Part shown: positions 52,495 through 61,913 of the stretch, piece by piece
How positions within the stretch are numbered: position 1 is the first letter of the stretch
Layout: each line of letters begins with the position of its first letter
DNA from: Ponticoccus alexandrii
Lineage (GTDB): Bacteria; Pseudomonadota; Alphaproteobacteria; Rhodobacterales; Rhodobacteraceae
NCBI RefSeq assembly: GCF_016806125.1
Contig: NZ_CP047166.1
Location: 1,426,001 to 1,490,000 of the forward strand
Direction: 5' to 3'
Length of the DNA stretch: 64,000 bases
Position numbers and translations under genes: made by a program
The notes under the pieces: model-generated
What the model was told of the DNA's origin: nothing
The model's input: the letters and a program-made list of their open reading frames with translations, nothing else
Databases searched by the model: none

Positions 52495-53256
52495 ATGGAT
52501 ATTTCTGGGCAGGTGGCACTGGTCACGGGCGGCGCGAGCGGGCTGGGGGCTGCGACGGCGCGGCGGCTGGCGGCGGACGGGGCGCGGGTCGGGATTCTGG
52601 ATTTCGACGCGGAGCGCGGGGCGGCCATGGCTGCGGAGATCGGCGGCCACGCGGTCAAGGTGGACGTGGGCGACGAGCGGTCTGTCGCGGCGGCGGTGGC
52701 CGAGGTGGTCGAGGCCTTGGGCGCGCCGCGGGTGGCGGTCAGCTGTGCAGGCATCGCGCTGGCGGCGCGGATCGTTGGCCGGGACGGGGCGCTGTCGACG
52801 GAGCTGTTCGAAAAGACCATCCGGGTGAACCTGATGGGCACCTATTTCGTCATGTCCCACGCGGCGAAGGCGATGATGGCGCTGGAGCCTTTGGCGGGCG
52901 GCGAGCGGGGGGTGGTGGTGAACACCGCCTCTGTCGCCTTTCAGGACGGGCAGGTGGGGCAATCGGCCTATGCCGCCTCGAAGGGGGCGATTGCCGCCAT
53001 GTGCCTGCCCGCCGCGCGCGAGATGGCGCGGCAGGGCGTGCGGGTCATGGCCATCGCGCCGGGCCTGTTCAACACGCCGATGATGGAGGGCCTGCCCGAA
53101 GAGACGACGGCGGGCATCGTCGCCAACATCCCCTTTCCGCATCGTCTGGGCGACCCGGCGGAATACGCGCAGATGGTCAGCCAGATCGTCGCGAACCCCT
53201 ATCTGAACGGCACCACGATCCGGTTGGACGGTGCCGTGCGCCTGCCGCAGCGCTGA
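52495..53256 (+). CDS. Short-chain dehydrogenase/reductase, 3-hydroxyacyl-CoA dehydrogenase-like
   Basis: 253 residues from an ATG with GGGAGGA upstream. Cofactor motif TGGASGLG, DFDAERG (Asp favouring NAD), catalytic Ser in NTASVAF and YAASKG are present. The sequence style matches the type-2 3-hydroxyacyl-CoA dehydrogenases. Between the TRAP genes and the CoA ligase, it may oxidise the hydroxyacyl-CoA formed during side-chain shortening of a hydroxycinnamate or fatty acid. Confidence 0.88.
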   Translation: MDISGQVALVTGGASGLGAATARRLAADGARVGILDFDAERGAAMAAEIGGHAVKVDVGDERSVAAAVAEVVEALGAPRVAVSCAGIALAARIVGRDGALSTELFEKTIRVNLMGTYFVMSHAAKAMMALEPLAGGERGVVVNTASVAFQDGQVGQSAYAASKGAIAAMCLPAAREMARQGVRVMAIAPGLFNTPMMEGLPEETTAGIVANIPFPHRLGDPAEYAQMVSQIVANPYLNGTTIRLDGAVRLPQR

Positions 53257-53266
53257 GGGCCGGGCA

Positions 53267-55045
53267 ATGGACAAGTACCTCGCCCATTCGGTCTTGCGCG
53301 AGGATCGGGCGGACGGGTCGATCCTGCTGCGCTCGGGCCACGCGCTTGGTCCGGTGACGGACCGCACCGGCGACTGGCTGGACCGCTGGGCCACTGAGAC
53401 GCCGGGGGCGGTCTTCATCGCCGAACGCTCTGGCGCGGGCTGGCGCGAGGTCACCTATGCCGAGGCGCGGCAGGTGGTGCGGCGGCTTGCGGGGGCGCTG
53501 CTGGCGCGGGGGATGGGGGCGGACACGCCGATCCTCGTGATCTCGGGCAATGGCGTGGACCACGGCTTGCTGACGCTGGCGGCGCAATACGTGGGCGTGC
53601 CCACCGTGCCTCTGGCCGAGCAATACGCCCTGATCCCGGCGGCGCGCGGGCAGCTGGTGCATTGCGCGGAACTGGTGAAGCCCGCCATGGTCTTTGCCGA
53701 CGACGGGGCGCGCTACGCCGAGGCGCTTGCGCTTCCGGTTCTGGACGGGCTTGAGACAGTCGTCGCGCGCAACGTCGGGGCGGGGATGACGGTCTTGTCC
53801 CAGCTGATGGGCGCGGAGGTGGGCGTCGATGAGGCCGCGGCGCGGGTCACACCCGACACCGTGGCGAAATACCTGATGACCTCGGGCTCCACCTCGCATC
53901 CCAAGGCGGTGGTGACCACGCAGCGCATGATGTGCGCGAACCAGACGCAACTGGCCGACGCGCTGCCCTTCCTGCGCGCGCGCCCGCCCTGCATCGTCGA
54001 CTGGCTGCCGTGGAACCATGTCTTCGGCGGCTCGCATAACTTCAACATGATGCTCGCCAACGGCGGCGCCCTTTATGTCGATGGCGGCAAGCCCACCCCC
54101 GCGCTGGTCGGCCAGACCATCGAGAACAACCGCCTGAAGAGCGCCACGCTGGCCTTCAACGTCCCCGTGGGTTTTGCCCGGCTGCGCGACGCGATGAAAG
54201 CGGACGCGGCCCTGCGCGAGACGTGGTTCCGCGACCTCGACATGATCTTCTACGCCGGGGCCTCGCTGCCGCAGGACGTCTGGACCGACCTCGAGGACAT
54301 GGCCCGCACGGTGCGCGGCGAGGTGCCGCTGATGACCTCGTCCTGGGGGCTGACAGAGACCGGGCCCGCCTGCGTGTTGCAGCACGAGCCCACTGACCGG
54401 TCGGGCATCATCGGGGTGCCGCTGACCGGGGTGGAGGTCAAGCTGCTGCCCGATGCAGAGATGCGCTGCGAGATCCGCGTCCGGGGGCCGAACATCATGC
54501 CGCGCTACCTGTATGACGAGAAGAAGACGGCGGAAGCCTTTGATGAAGAAGGGTTCTTTGTCACCGGCGATGCAGTGCGCTTTGTCGATCCGAAAGACCT
54601 GAACAAGGGCATGCGCTTCGATGGGCGGATATCCGAGGATTTCAAGCTGCTGACCGGCACTTGGGTGCGGGCGGCGACCCTGCGGCTGGAGGTGCTGAAG
54701 GATCTGGCGCCGCTGGCGCAGGACCTGGTGATCTGCGGCGCCGACCGGGACGAGATCGGCGTGCTGGTCTTTCCCTCCGCCGAGGCGGAGGGGCTGGGCG
54801 AGGATGCGGACGGGGTGATCGACGGCCCGGCGCTGCGCGCAGCGCTGGCAGAGCGGCTGGCGGCGCGCGGAGCGCATGGATCGGCCAGCCATATCGCGCG
54901 TGTGCTGGTTCTTGCAGAGCCGCCCTTGCTGGGGGACGGAGAGATCACCGCCAAGGGCAACCTCAACGTCCGCAAGGTGCTGGCGCGGCGCGCGGGCCTG
55001 TTCGACCGGCTCTATTCCGACGATCCGGCGGTGGTGCGGGCCTGA
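53267..55045 (+). CDS. Feruloyl-CoA synthase-like acyl-CoA ligase
   Basis: 592 residues of the AMP-forming superfamily. Phosphate loop LMTSGSTSHPKAVV, DWLPWNHVFGG, YAGASLPQ and SWGLTETGPA are present. The C-terminal hinge DGRISEDFKLLTGTWVRAATLR resembles feruloyl-CoA synthases rather than acetyl-CoA or long-chain ligases. The C-terminal GEITAKGNLNVRKVL holds the catalytic Lys region. It likely activates the acid imported by DctPQM. It lies 10 bp after the dehydrogenase. Confidence 0.85.
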   Translation: MDKYLAHSVLREDRADGSILLRSGHALGPVTDRTGDWLDRWATETPGAVFIAERSGAGWREVTYAEARQVVRRLAGALLARGMGADTPILVISGNGVDHGLLTLAAQYVGVPTVPLAEQYALIPAARGQLVHCAELVKPAMVFADDGARYAEALALPVLDGLETVVARNVGAGMTVLSQLMGAEVGVDEAAARVTPDTVAKYLMTSGSTSHPKAVVTTQRMMCANQTQLADALPFLRARPPCIVDWLPWNHVFGGSHNFNMMLANGGALYVDGGKPTPALVGQTIENNRLKSATLAFNVPVGFARLRDAMKADAALRETWFRDLDMIFYAGASLPQDVWTDLEDMARTVRGEVPLMTSSWGLTETGPACVLQHEPTDRSGIIGVPLTGVEVKLLPDAEMRCEIRVRGPNIMPRYLYDEKKTAEAFDEEGFFVTGDAVRFVDPKDLNKGMRFDGRISEDFKLLTGTWVRAATLRLEVLKDLAPLAQDLVICGADRDEIGVLVFPSAEAEGLGEDADGVIDGPALRAALAERLAARGAHGSASHIARVLVLAEPPLLGDGEITAKGNLNVRKVLARRAGLFDRLYSDDPAVVRA

Positions 55046-55339
55046 GTTCCGGCGCGACTGCACACGGGTCCGCCCGGCGCCAGAAGCACTATAGCTCATA
55101 TGCGCGGGGGCAGATCGCAGAAATCACCTCTTTCGAGGGCAGGACCACGAAGCCCGACGGCGCGGCGCGGATCGATGTTGCTGATGGGTGAACTGCCTGC
55201 GCGGGTGGGCGAGCGGGTGCGGCAGGCGCGCGCGGCGCTTTACGAACGGACACATGCGCAGCTAGGACACCTCGGGCGCGTCGCTGGGCGACACGCCGAA
55301 GCGACGGCTGGCGCTGATCGGGGGGGGCCGGATGAGGGC

Positions 55340-55384
55340 TCCGGTTTTTGCAAAGAAACCGGTTCGAATTCTTCGGAAGAATTC
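55340..55384 (-). terminator. Two hairpins downstream of the exonuclease gene
   Basis: CGAATTCTT-CGG-AAGAATTCG (55364-55384) and CCGGTTT with AAACCGG (55340-55361) stand in tandem ten bases past the minus-strand stop. The rest of 55046-55394 shows no gene I can support. Confidence 0.6.
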
Positions 55385-55394
55385 GGGTCCCGCC

Positions 55395-56804
55395 TCAGTT
55401 CAGGTCTTCGAGCAGGCGGCCATGGCGGCGGGTCTCTGCAAGCACCGCGCCCAGCGTCGTCAGCCCGCGCGCCTGAAGCATCGGAAGCATGTGGATCAAC
55501 ACCTCTGCGGTGGCCTGCGCATCGCCCATCGCCGTGTGCCGCAGCCGCTCGGGAATGGTGACGCCAAGCCGCTGGCACAGGGCGTCCAGCGTATGCGTTT
55601 CTGACGCGCCGAACAGCACCGCCGACAGAAGCACCGTATCCAGTACCGGGTTATGCCACTCGACCCCCATCCGCGCCCGGTGGCGGCGCAGGAAGGCCAT
55701 GTCGAAGGGCGCGTTATGCGCCACGATCACCGAGCCCTGCGCGAAGCTGTGAAAGCGCCGCCCGGCCTCGGCGATGTCGGGCTTGCCCGCGACCATGGCG
55801 TCGGTCACGTGATGCACCCGCGTGGCCGAAGGCGGGATCGGGCGGCCGGGGTCGACAAGCTGGTCTATCGTCTCGCCCGGCACGATCCGGCCGCCCAGCA
55901 CCCGCAGGGCGCCCAGCTGCACGATCTCGTCCTTATGCGGCAGCAGGCCCGTCGTTTCGGTGTCGAAGACGGTGTAGGTCAGGTCGCACAGGGGGGTCTC
56001 GTCGCCGATCTCGCCGGGGCGCGCGGTCAGCAGGGCAAAGTCGTAGACCAGCGGGCGGGCCGCATCCGGCGGGATGTCGGTATGGGCCGCGTCGACGATC
56101 AGCAGGTAGCCGCCCGCGTCCATCGGCTTCATCCGGGCGTCGAAGCTTTGCGCGCCATCGCGAGAGGTCAGCACGCAGCGCGCCTCCTTGCCCGAGCGGT
56201 TCACCCGCCCACGCGCGCGGTCCAGAGAGCCTGCATCGAAGTAATCCGTCAGCGGGGCGTTCAGCCGGGGCATGCCGAGGGTGGACAGCACCTCTGCGGC
56301 CTGTCCGTCGTAGAGCACGATCTGCCCGGCGCTGTTGATCAGCATCATCGCCACCGGGATCTCTGTCAGCAGGGCGGTCAGGCGTTCGCGTTCCTGTGCC
56401 AGCCGCTCGGTCTCTGCCGCGACCCTTTGCGCGGTGCTCATGGCGTTTTGCGCCAGCGCCTCGGTCACCGCAGAGGCGGCGGGTCCAAGGTCGCCGAGGT
56501 AGCGCGCGGCCCGGGCGTCAACCTCGACGGCGACGCCGGCGTGGGCGCGGGCCCGCATTCCTGCCGACAGCCGTTCGATGGGTTTCGCCACGTTCTCGTC
56601 GAACAGCAGCCAGACCCCGGCGGTCAGGGCGGTCAGTCCGAAGATCGACAGGATGCCTGCCAGGACAAAGCCGTTCTGCGGCGTGGTGGTCAGCGCCCGG
56701 CTCAGGCCGGCCCAGAGCGATGCGCCAAGGATCAGCGCGCCGCCAAGCGCGATGAGGCAGAAGAACAGGAAGACCCGCAGGCGAAGCGACAGGTTGGCCA
56801 GCAT
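55395..56804 (-). CDS. Membrane-tethered PAS-DEDDh exonuclease (DnaQ-like)
   Basis: 469 residues from the ATG at 56804. Two N-terminal helices (about 10-32 and 45-65) are followed by a HAMP-like and coiled segment, a PAS-like domain (about 155-260, LLTEIPVAMMLINSAGQIVLYDG) and a C-terminal 3'-5' exonuclease with FDTETTG, HNAPFDMAFL and HTAMGDAQAT, the full DEDDh set. It looks like a sensor kinase whose kinase half is replaced by an exonuclease. It is the last gene of the acetate-linked operon, as in other proteobacteria where dnaQ-like genes neighbour actP and acs. The substrate and the sensed ligand are unknown. Confidence 0.88.
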   Translation of the reverse strand: MLANLSLRLRVFLFFCLIALGGALILGASLWAGLSRALTTTPQNGFVLAGILSIFGLTALTAGVWLLFDENVAKPIERLSAGMRARAHAGVAVEVDARAARYLGDLGPAASAVTEALAQNAMSTAQRVAAETERLAQERERLTALLTEIPVAMMLINSAGQIVLYDGQAAEVLSTLGMPRLNAPLTDYFDAGSLDRARGRVNRSGKEARCVLTSRDGAQSFDARMKPMDAGGYLLIVDAAHTDIPPDAARPLVYDFALLTARPGEIGDETPLCDLTYTVFDTETTGLLPHKDEIVQLGALRVLGGRIVPGETIDQLVDPGRPIPPSATRVHHVTDAMVAGKPDIAEAGRRFHSFAQGSVIVAHNAPFDMAFLRRHRARMGVEWHNPVLDTVLLSAVLFGASETHTLDALCQRLGVTIPERLRHTAMGDAQATAEVLIHMLPMLQARGLTTLGAVLAETRRHGRLLEDLN

Positions 56805-56805
56805 C

Positions 56806-57306
56806 TCAGGCCTCCGCGCAGACGGTTTGCACCACCGGGTCTTGGGGGCCGACGTCGCGCCAGACCGGGTCCGAGCCGTCGCCCATGGTCGGATCGGCGC
56901 GGCGGTTCCCGGCGCAGTCCACCATGATCTGCACCTGCGTGACCGGTCGCCACCGGGCGAAGAAGGCCATTTCGGCAAGGTAGAGATCCGTCGTCTGCTG
57001 GTTGGCGCGCAGGCCGCCTATATCGACGGCGACAAAGCGGTCGGTCAGCGGAAAGACGTAGGTCCAGGGCCGCCATGCGGCGCGGCTTTCGACGGTCTGG
57101 GCGATCTGCATGCCCTCGGGCAGGGCGGCGGCGGTGCGGGCGTACCACGTGTACTCGCTGGAGATCGTGGCCACGAGCATGGCCGCACCGGCCCCCACCG
57201 GCACCAGCCAGCGCGGCAGCCGCCCCCCGGTCACCTTGCGCAGGATCATCGCCGCACCTGCCCCCGCGAAGCCCGCCACGAAGACGGCGATCAACTCGAA
57301 AAACAT
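56806..57306 (-). CDS. Small membrane protein of the acetate cluster
   Basis: 166 residues from an ATG with AGGGGAGGA just upstream. Two membrane helices (about 2-22 and 34-53) are followed by an external domain with WPWTYVFPLTDRFVAVD-like pattern and two Cys (VDCAGN and TVCAEA). It ends one base before the exonuclease start, so the two are co-transcribed. No family is recognised beyond a conserved hypothetical. Confidence 0.8.
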   Translation of the reverse strand: MFFELIAVFVAGFAGAGAAMILRKVTGGRLPRWLVPVGAGAAMLVATISSEYTWYARTAAALPEGMQIAQTVESRAAWRPWTYVFPLTDRFVAVDIGGLRANQQTTDLYLAEMAFFARWRPVTQVQIMVDCAGNRRADPTMGDGSDPVWRDVGPQDPVVQTVCAEA

Positions 57307-57461
57307 CCATTCCTCCCCTGGGGTCATCCCGTGTTGGGTGTGCACCCCGTCCTCGACTGTCCTGTGCCGTCACGCCGCCGTCACACGGCGCCATGGCTTT
57401 CTCGTTCTCCGCGCAGACGCGCGCCCTGAGCCGCGGATCGGGATCTCCCGACGCGCCTCCC

Positions 57462-57649
57462 TTCGCCCCTTGAAGGCTCCCCGGAGCCTCCGCCGCTGCG
57501 CGGACCGGGGCCTATCGGGGCTCCGCCCGTTCGCACCTCGAAGGCTTCCCCGGAACCTTCGCCGCTGTGCGGATCGGGGCCTGTCGGGGCTCCGCCCGTT
57601 CGCCCCTCGAAGGCTCCCCCGGAGCCTTCGCCGCTATGCGGATCGGGGC
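57462..57649. repeat. 69-bp tandem repeat with internal hairpins (three copies)
   Basis: Units begin at 57462, 57530 and 57599. Each contains GAAGGCTC...GAGCCTTC-type inverted arms and GGATCGGGGC. It fills most of the 343-bp gap between the DUF294 stop and the next gene, so it may act as a transcript-end or stabilising element. The remaining 57307-57461 has no clear feature. Confidence 0.85.
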
Positions 57650-59473
57650 TCACCCCAGCATGCCCTTGCCGTGGCCCAGTGCCGATTGCAGCGACTTGAT
57701 CACGACGAAGGCGTCACGCAAATGACTTCGCTCAAAGTCCGACAGATCGGAGGGCATCAGGTAGTTGTCGGGCCGCGCCCCGGATTTGATCCGGCGGGCC
57801 TGATGCTCCAGCCGGGTTTCCGCGATCAGGTCGTAGGCATCCAGCAGGTCGCGCCCTCCGGTGGCCGACAGCACCCCGGCGGCGGTTGCAGCCTCCAGCC
57901 GGGCGCGGGTGTTGACGGGTGTCAGCCGCCCCTGCAACGCGTAGATGCGGGCAAGGTCCACCACTGGCACGACGCCGTTCAACTTCAGGTCGATGCTGTT
58001 GCGATGCTCGCCCGAGCGGATCGTGGCGAAGCCGCGCCACAGGCCCAGCGGCGGCTGATGCTTCAGCCCGTTCGAGACCATATGCGCGACGAAGATCGAG
58101 TTCTTGGCGGCGGCGGCGAGGGTCTCTTCGTGCAAGGCGTCGAACAGCGTCAGCGTGCCGCCGATCGGGCGCAGGTCAAACATCACAGAGGCCAGCATTT
58201 GCGCCTCGGGCGAGGGGCGGGCGATCCAGCTGCGGAAGTAGCCGCGCCATGTCTCCAGCGGCTGGCACCAGCGCGGGTTGGTCGCCATCATCTCGCCGGG
58301 GCAGAAGACGTAGCCGCAGGTGTCGAGGCCGGTGCAGACGAATTCGGCCAGTTGCGCGAACCAGCCCCTCTGCTCGTCGGTCACCGCATCGTCGAGGATC
58401 AGGCAGTTGTCCTGATCGCTGACGCCGGTCTGCTCCTGCCGCCCCTGACTGCCGCAGGCCAGCCAGAGGTAGGGCACGGGCGCCGGGCCAAGCGCCTCTT
58501 CGCCCAGCGTCAGCAGGCGCCGGGTGCAGGTGTCGGAGATGTCGGTGATCAGCCGCGTCACAATCTCGTGCCGGGCGCCACCCGCTACCAGCTGTACCAG
58601 CAGTCGGGGAATGCGGGCCGTCACCCGGGCCATGGCGGCGGCATCGGGGGCCTGCGCGATCTCGGAGACCAGTTCGGCGGAGGTCGTGGCCTGAAAGCTC
58701 GTCAGGTCGGTCTGGGTGACCATGCCCACCAGCCGCGTGCCCTCGCAGATCGGGACATGGCCGATGCGGCGTTCCATCATCATGTGCAGCACGTCCGATC
58801 CGATGGCCGAGGGCGGCAGGGTGATCGGATCGGCGGTCATCACCTGCGCGACGGGTGTGTCGTAGGGCAGGCCGCCCCCTACCACCTTGCCGGATAGGTC
58901 GCGGATCGTGGCGATGCCCTTCAGCGTGTCGCCGTCGGTGACGCAGATTGACGAGACGTGGCGCGTGGACATGGCCTGCGCCGCCGCCTGCACCGTGGCA
59001 TCCGGCGCGCAGGTCAGGGGATCGCGGGCCATCAGCGTCTCGACCCGGCTGGTCAAAAGGTCAGAGCGGTGCGGGCGCGCCGGTCTTTGCCGGTCGAAGA
59101 AGCGCGCCGCCGCCGGTTCGCGTTCCACCAGCGTCAGGAAGGCGGGCCGGGGCAGCACCAGAAGCACCGTGTCTTCTGTCGTGCGCGCGCTGGTCACGGC
59201 GATGCCGTCGCGCATCAGCCCGCGTTCCCCGAAGGAGTTGCGCGGACCCAGAAGCGACAGCTGCGCGCCGTTCCGGTCGCGCACCTCGACCCGCCCGCTG
59301 TGGATCAGGTACAGTCCGTCCAGCGGGTCGCCCAGCGTATAGACCGGCTGATGCGCAGGCAGCGCCTGTTCGCGGAACGCGGCGATCAAGGCCGCGCGCG
59401 TCCCGGGCTTCAGCGCGTCATAGGGGTGCAGGGCGGCGAAGAAGCGGTCGAGGGCGGTGCGGTCCAGCGGCAC
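57650..59473 (-). CDS. DUF294 protein: cNMP-binding, CBS pair and nucleotidyltransferase-like domains
   Basis: 607 residues. A cyclic-nucleotide-binding-like domain (about 20-125, GDPLDGLYLIHSGRVEV) is followed by two CBS motifs (about 155-280) and a GlnE-like nucleotidyltransferase core with ACGSQGRQEQTGVSDQDNCLIL near 350. Such proteins neighbour actP and dnaQ-like genes in many bacteria and are thought to sense nucleotides and modify a partner. The target is unknown. Confidence 0.9.
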   Translation of the reverse strand: MPLDRTALDRFFAALHPYDALKPGTRAALIAAFREQALPAHQPVYTLGDPLDGLYLIHSGRVEVRDRNGAQLSLLGPRNSFGERGLMRDGIAVTSARTTEDTVLLVLPRPAFLTLVEREPAAARFFDRQRPARPHRSDLLTSRVETLMARDPLTCAPDATVQAAAQAMSTRHVSSICVTDGDTLKGIATIRDLSGKVVGGGLPYDTPVAQVMTADPITLPPSAIGSDVLHMMMERRIGHVPICEGTRLVGMVTQTDLTSFQATTSAELVSEIAQAPDAAAMARVTARIPRLLVQLVAGGARHEIVTRLITDISDTCTRRLLTLGEEALGPAPVPYLWLACGSQGRQEQTGVSDQDNCLILDDAVTDEQRGWFAQLAEFVCTGLDTCGYVFCPGEMMATNPRWCQPLETWRGYFRSWIARPSPEAQMLASVMFDLRPIGGTLTLFDALHEETLAAAAKNSIFVAHMVSNGLKHQPPLGLWRGFATIRSGEHRNSIDLKLNGVVPVVDLARIYALQGRLTPVNTRARLEAATAAGVLSATGGRDLLDAYDLIAETRLEHQARRIKSGARPDNYLMPSDLSDFERSHLRDAFVVIKSLQSALGHGKGMLG

Positions 59474-59476
59474 GGG

Positions 59477-60019
59477 TCAGGCTTTCGGGCGCAGGCGGTA
59501 GCGGGTCGAGACAAGGCCGGAGCGGAAGCTGCGAGTTTCCATCAGGTCGAAGGTAATGTCCTCTTCGAGCGCCCCGAAAAGGCGGCGGCCCGAGCCGATC
59601 AACACCGGAACATGGGTGATCGTCATTTCCGAGATCAGACCGGCGCGGAGGAAGGACTGGATGAGCGCACCGCCGTCGACGTAGACGTTTCGCCAGCCTT
59701 CGGCCTCCAGCGTTTCCATCAGGCGCACCGGGCGCGCGCGGCTGAGGCGCACGCGGTCGTCCAGCTCTTCGGGGATGTCCTCGGGCTGCAGGCTTTCGCT
59801 GAGAACCACCACCGGCTTGTCGTAGGGCCATTCGGGGAAGCTGCGCACCTTTCGGTAGGACGCGCTGCCCATGACGATCCCGTCGATCCCGGCGATGAAA
59901 TCTTCGTACCCGTGTTCCTCGTCCTCGGTGCCGGGATGCGACAGCCAGTCCAGCCCGTGGTCGCTGCGCGCGATGAACCCGTCCAGAGAGCAGGCGACGA
60001 AGACATGTCCGGTGATCAT
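59477..60019 (-). CDS. Dihydrofolate-reductase-like (RibD C-terminal) protein
   Basis: 180 residues starting ITGHVFVACSLDGFIARSDHGLDWL, the N-terminal strand of the RibD_C/DHFR-like fold. GIVMGSASYRKV and the cofactor loop VYVDGGALIQSFL follow. It likely binds NADPH; the substrate is unknown. GGAAGG precedes the ATG. It ends only three bases before the DUF294 gene start, while a double hairpin separates it from actP. Confidence 0.85.
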   Translation of the reverse strand: MITGHVFVACSLDGFIARSDHGLDWLSHPGTEDEEHGYEDFIAGIDGIVMGSASYRKVRSFPEWPYDKPVVVLSESLQPEDIPEELDDRVRLSRARPVRLMETLEAEGWRNVYVDGGALIQSFLRAGLISEMTITHVPVLIGSGRRLFGALEEDITFDLMETRSFRSGLVSTRYRLRPKA

Positions 60020-60043
60020 GAAGGCCTTCCGGTTGCAATGAAA

Positions 60044-60110
60044 TGTCCCGTCCCGCTTACGCGGAACGGGACAGCTTGGCAAAGGGCAGGGCGTAGATTC
60101 CACGCCCTGC
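60044..60110 (-). terminator. Tandem hairpins after actP
   Basis: GCAGGGCGT with ACGCCCTGC (60086-60110, 7-base loop) and TGTCCCGT with ACGGGACA (60044-60073, extendable inward by four pairs) follow the actP stop by ten bases. They likely end the acs-adk-DUF4212-actP transcript or lower readthrough. Confidence 0.75.
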
Positions 60111-60119
60111 GCGCCATTT

Positions 60120-61913
60120 TCAGTGCCCGTCGACCGCGGCGCTGGCACCGCGGGGGATGCGCACGCTTTCGACAAGCTCTTCGATTTCCTGCGGGACCGG
60201 GGCGGTCATCTTCGACACGGTGAAGGCCACCGCGAAGTTGATTGCCGCACCGACGGCACCGAAGCTGGTCGACTTGATCGTGCCCAGGAGCGGATCGGCG
60301 TCGGTGAAGCTGTTGGTGTCGGGGATGAAGAACCAGCCCTTGTGCAGGAAGATGTAGACCAGCGTCACGATCAGACCGGCCAGCATGCCCGCCACGGCGC
60401 CCTTGTTGTTCACCTTGGTAAAGATGCCCATCATCAGCGCCGGGAAGATCGAGGCAGCGGCCAGGCCGAAGGCCAGTGCCACGGTCTGCGCCGCGAAGCC
60501 CGGGGGGTTCAGACCCAGCCAGGTGGCGACACCGATGGCCACGGCCATCGCGATCCGAGCGGAGAGAAGCTCGTTCTTCTCCGACATGTTCGGGGTCAGC
60601 TGACCCTTCAGCAGGTCGTGAGACACTGCCGACGAGATCGCCAGCAGCAGACCGGCGGCGGTCGACAGCGCGGCGGCCAGACCACCGGCCGCGACAAGGC
60701 CGATGACCCAGGCCGGCAGGTTGGCGATTTCCGGGTTGGCCAGAACCAGGATGTCGTTGTTGAAGTTGGTCAGCTCGTTTTCCGAACCCCAACCGGCGGC
60801 TTCCATGGCGGCAACCGTGTCGGCGTCGCCCTGGTTGAAGTAGGCGATGCGTCCGTCGCCGTTCTTGTCTTCCCAGCCCAGAAGGCCGGTCTGCTGCCAG
60901 GTCGCCATCCAGTCATAGGCCGGATCGCTCTGGATGGTTTCCAGCGCGACGGGCTCTGCATTGGTGCCGTTGGGCCAGAACTGCTCGGTGATGTTCAGGC
61001 GGGCCATGGCACCGACGGCGGGGGCCGTGAGGTACAGAAGCGCGATGAAGACCAGCGCCCAGCCAGCGGACCAGCGGGCGTCAGCCACGCGCGGCACGGT
61101 GAAGAAGCGCATGATGACATGCGGCAGACCGGCGGTGCCGATCATCAGCGACAGGGTGAAGAGCACCATGTTGAAGGTGTCACCGTTGTGGGCAGTGTAC
61201 TCGTTGAAGCCCAGTTCGCGGACGATCTGGTCCAGCTTGGCCAGCAGCGGCTCTCCGCTTGCCTGGTGGTCGCCGAACAGGCCCAGACCTGGGATCGGGT
61301 TGCCGGTCAGTTGCAGCGAGATGAAGACGGCGGGGATCGTGTAGGCGAGGATCAGCACGACGTATTGTGCCACCTGCGTGTAGGTCACGCCCTTCATGCC
61401 GCCGAACACCGCATAGGCGAAGACGATCACGGCGCCGATCAGCAGGCCGGTGGTGCTGTCCACCTCGAGGAAACGGCCAAAGGCCACGCCCACGCCGGTC
61501 ATCTGGCCGATGACGTAGGTCACCGAGGCGATGATCAGGCAGATCACGGCCACCAGGCGCGCGGTCGGGCTGTAGAAGCGGTCGCCGATGAATTCGGACA
61601 CCGTGTATTTGCCGAACTTGCGCAGGTAGGGCGCCAGCAGCAGTGCCAGCAGCACGTAGCCGCCGGTCCAGCCCATCAGGTAGGTCGAGTTGTCATAGCC
61701 GGTGAAGGCGATGAGGCCTGCCATCGAGATGAACGAGGCCGCCGACATCCAGTCCGCAGCGGTCGCCATGCCGTTGGTGACCGGGTGAACGCCGCGCCCG
61801 GCGGCGTAGAATTCCGAGGTCGAGCCCGCTCGGGCCCAGATCGCGATGCCGATGTAGAGCGCGAAAGACGCGCCCACGAACAGCAGGTTGATGGTGAACT
61901 GATCCATTGTCAC
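60120..61913 (-). CDS. actP: Sodium/acetate symporter, ActP/VC_2705 type
   Basis: 597 residues with about 13 membrane helices. Sodium:solute symporter signatures include STSEFYAAGRGV near 31 and GLAAALSTAAGLLLAISSAVSHD near 408. An external insert has EDKNGDGRIAY, which resembles an EF-hand and typifies this long-form subfamily that pairs with a small DUF4212 subunit. It takes up acetate or similar monocarboxylates for Acs. It overlaps DUF4212 by 4 bases. Confidence 0.93.
   Translation of the reverse strand: MTMDQFTINLLFVGASFALYIGIAIWARAGSTSEFYAAGRGVHPVTNGMATAADWMSAASFISMAGLIAFTGYDNSTYLMGWTGGYVLLALLLAPYLRKFGKYTVSEFIGDRFYSPTARLVAVICLIIASVTYVIGQMTGVGVAFGRFLEVDSTTGLLIGAVIVFAYAVFGGMKGVTYTQVAQYVVLILAYTIPAVFISLQLTGNPIPGLGLFGDHQASGEPLLAKLDQIVRELGFNEYTAHNGDTFNMVLFTLSLMIGTAGLPHVIMRFFTVPRVADARWSAGWALVFIALLYLTAPAVGAMARLNITEQFWPNGTNAEPVALETIQSDPAYDWMATWQQTGLLGWEDKNGDGRIAYFNQGDADTVAAMEAAGWGSENELTNFNNDILVLANPEIANLPAWVIGLVAAGGLAAALSTAAGLLLAISSAVSHDLLKGQLTPNMSEKNELLSARIAMAVAIGVATWLGLNPPGFAAQTVALAFGLAAASIFPALMMGIFTKVNNKGAVAGMLAGLIVTLVYIFLHKGWFFIPDTNSFTDADPLLGTIKSTSFGAVGAAINFAVAFTVSKMTAPVPQEIEELVESVRIPRGASAAVDGH

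Noticed and set aside
55100-55561. 153-residue plus-strand frame between the ligase and the exonuclease
   Set aside because: No ribosome site, runs over hairpins and into the exonuclease gene, no recognisable content.
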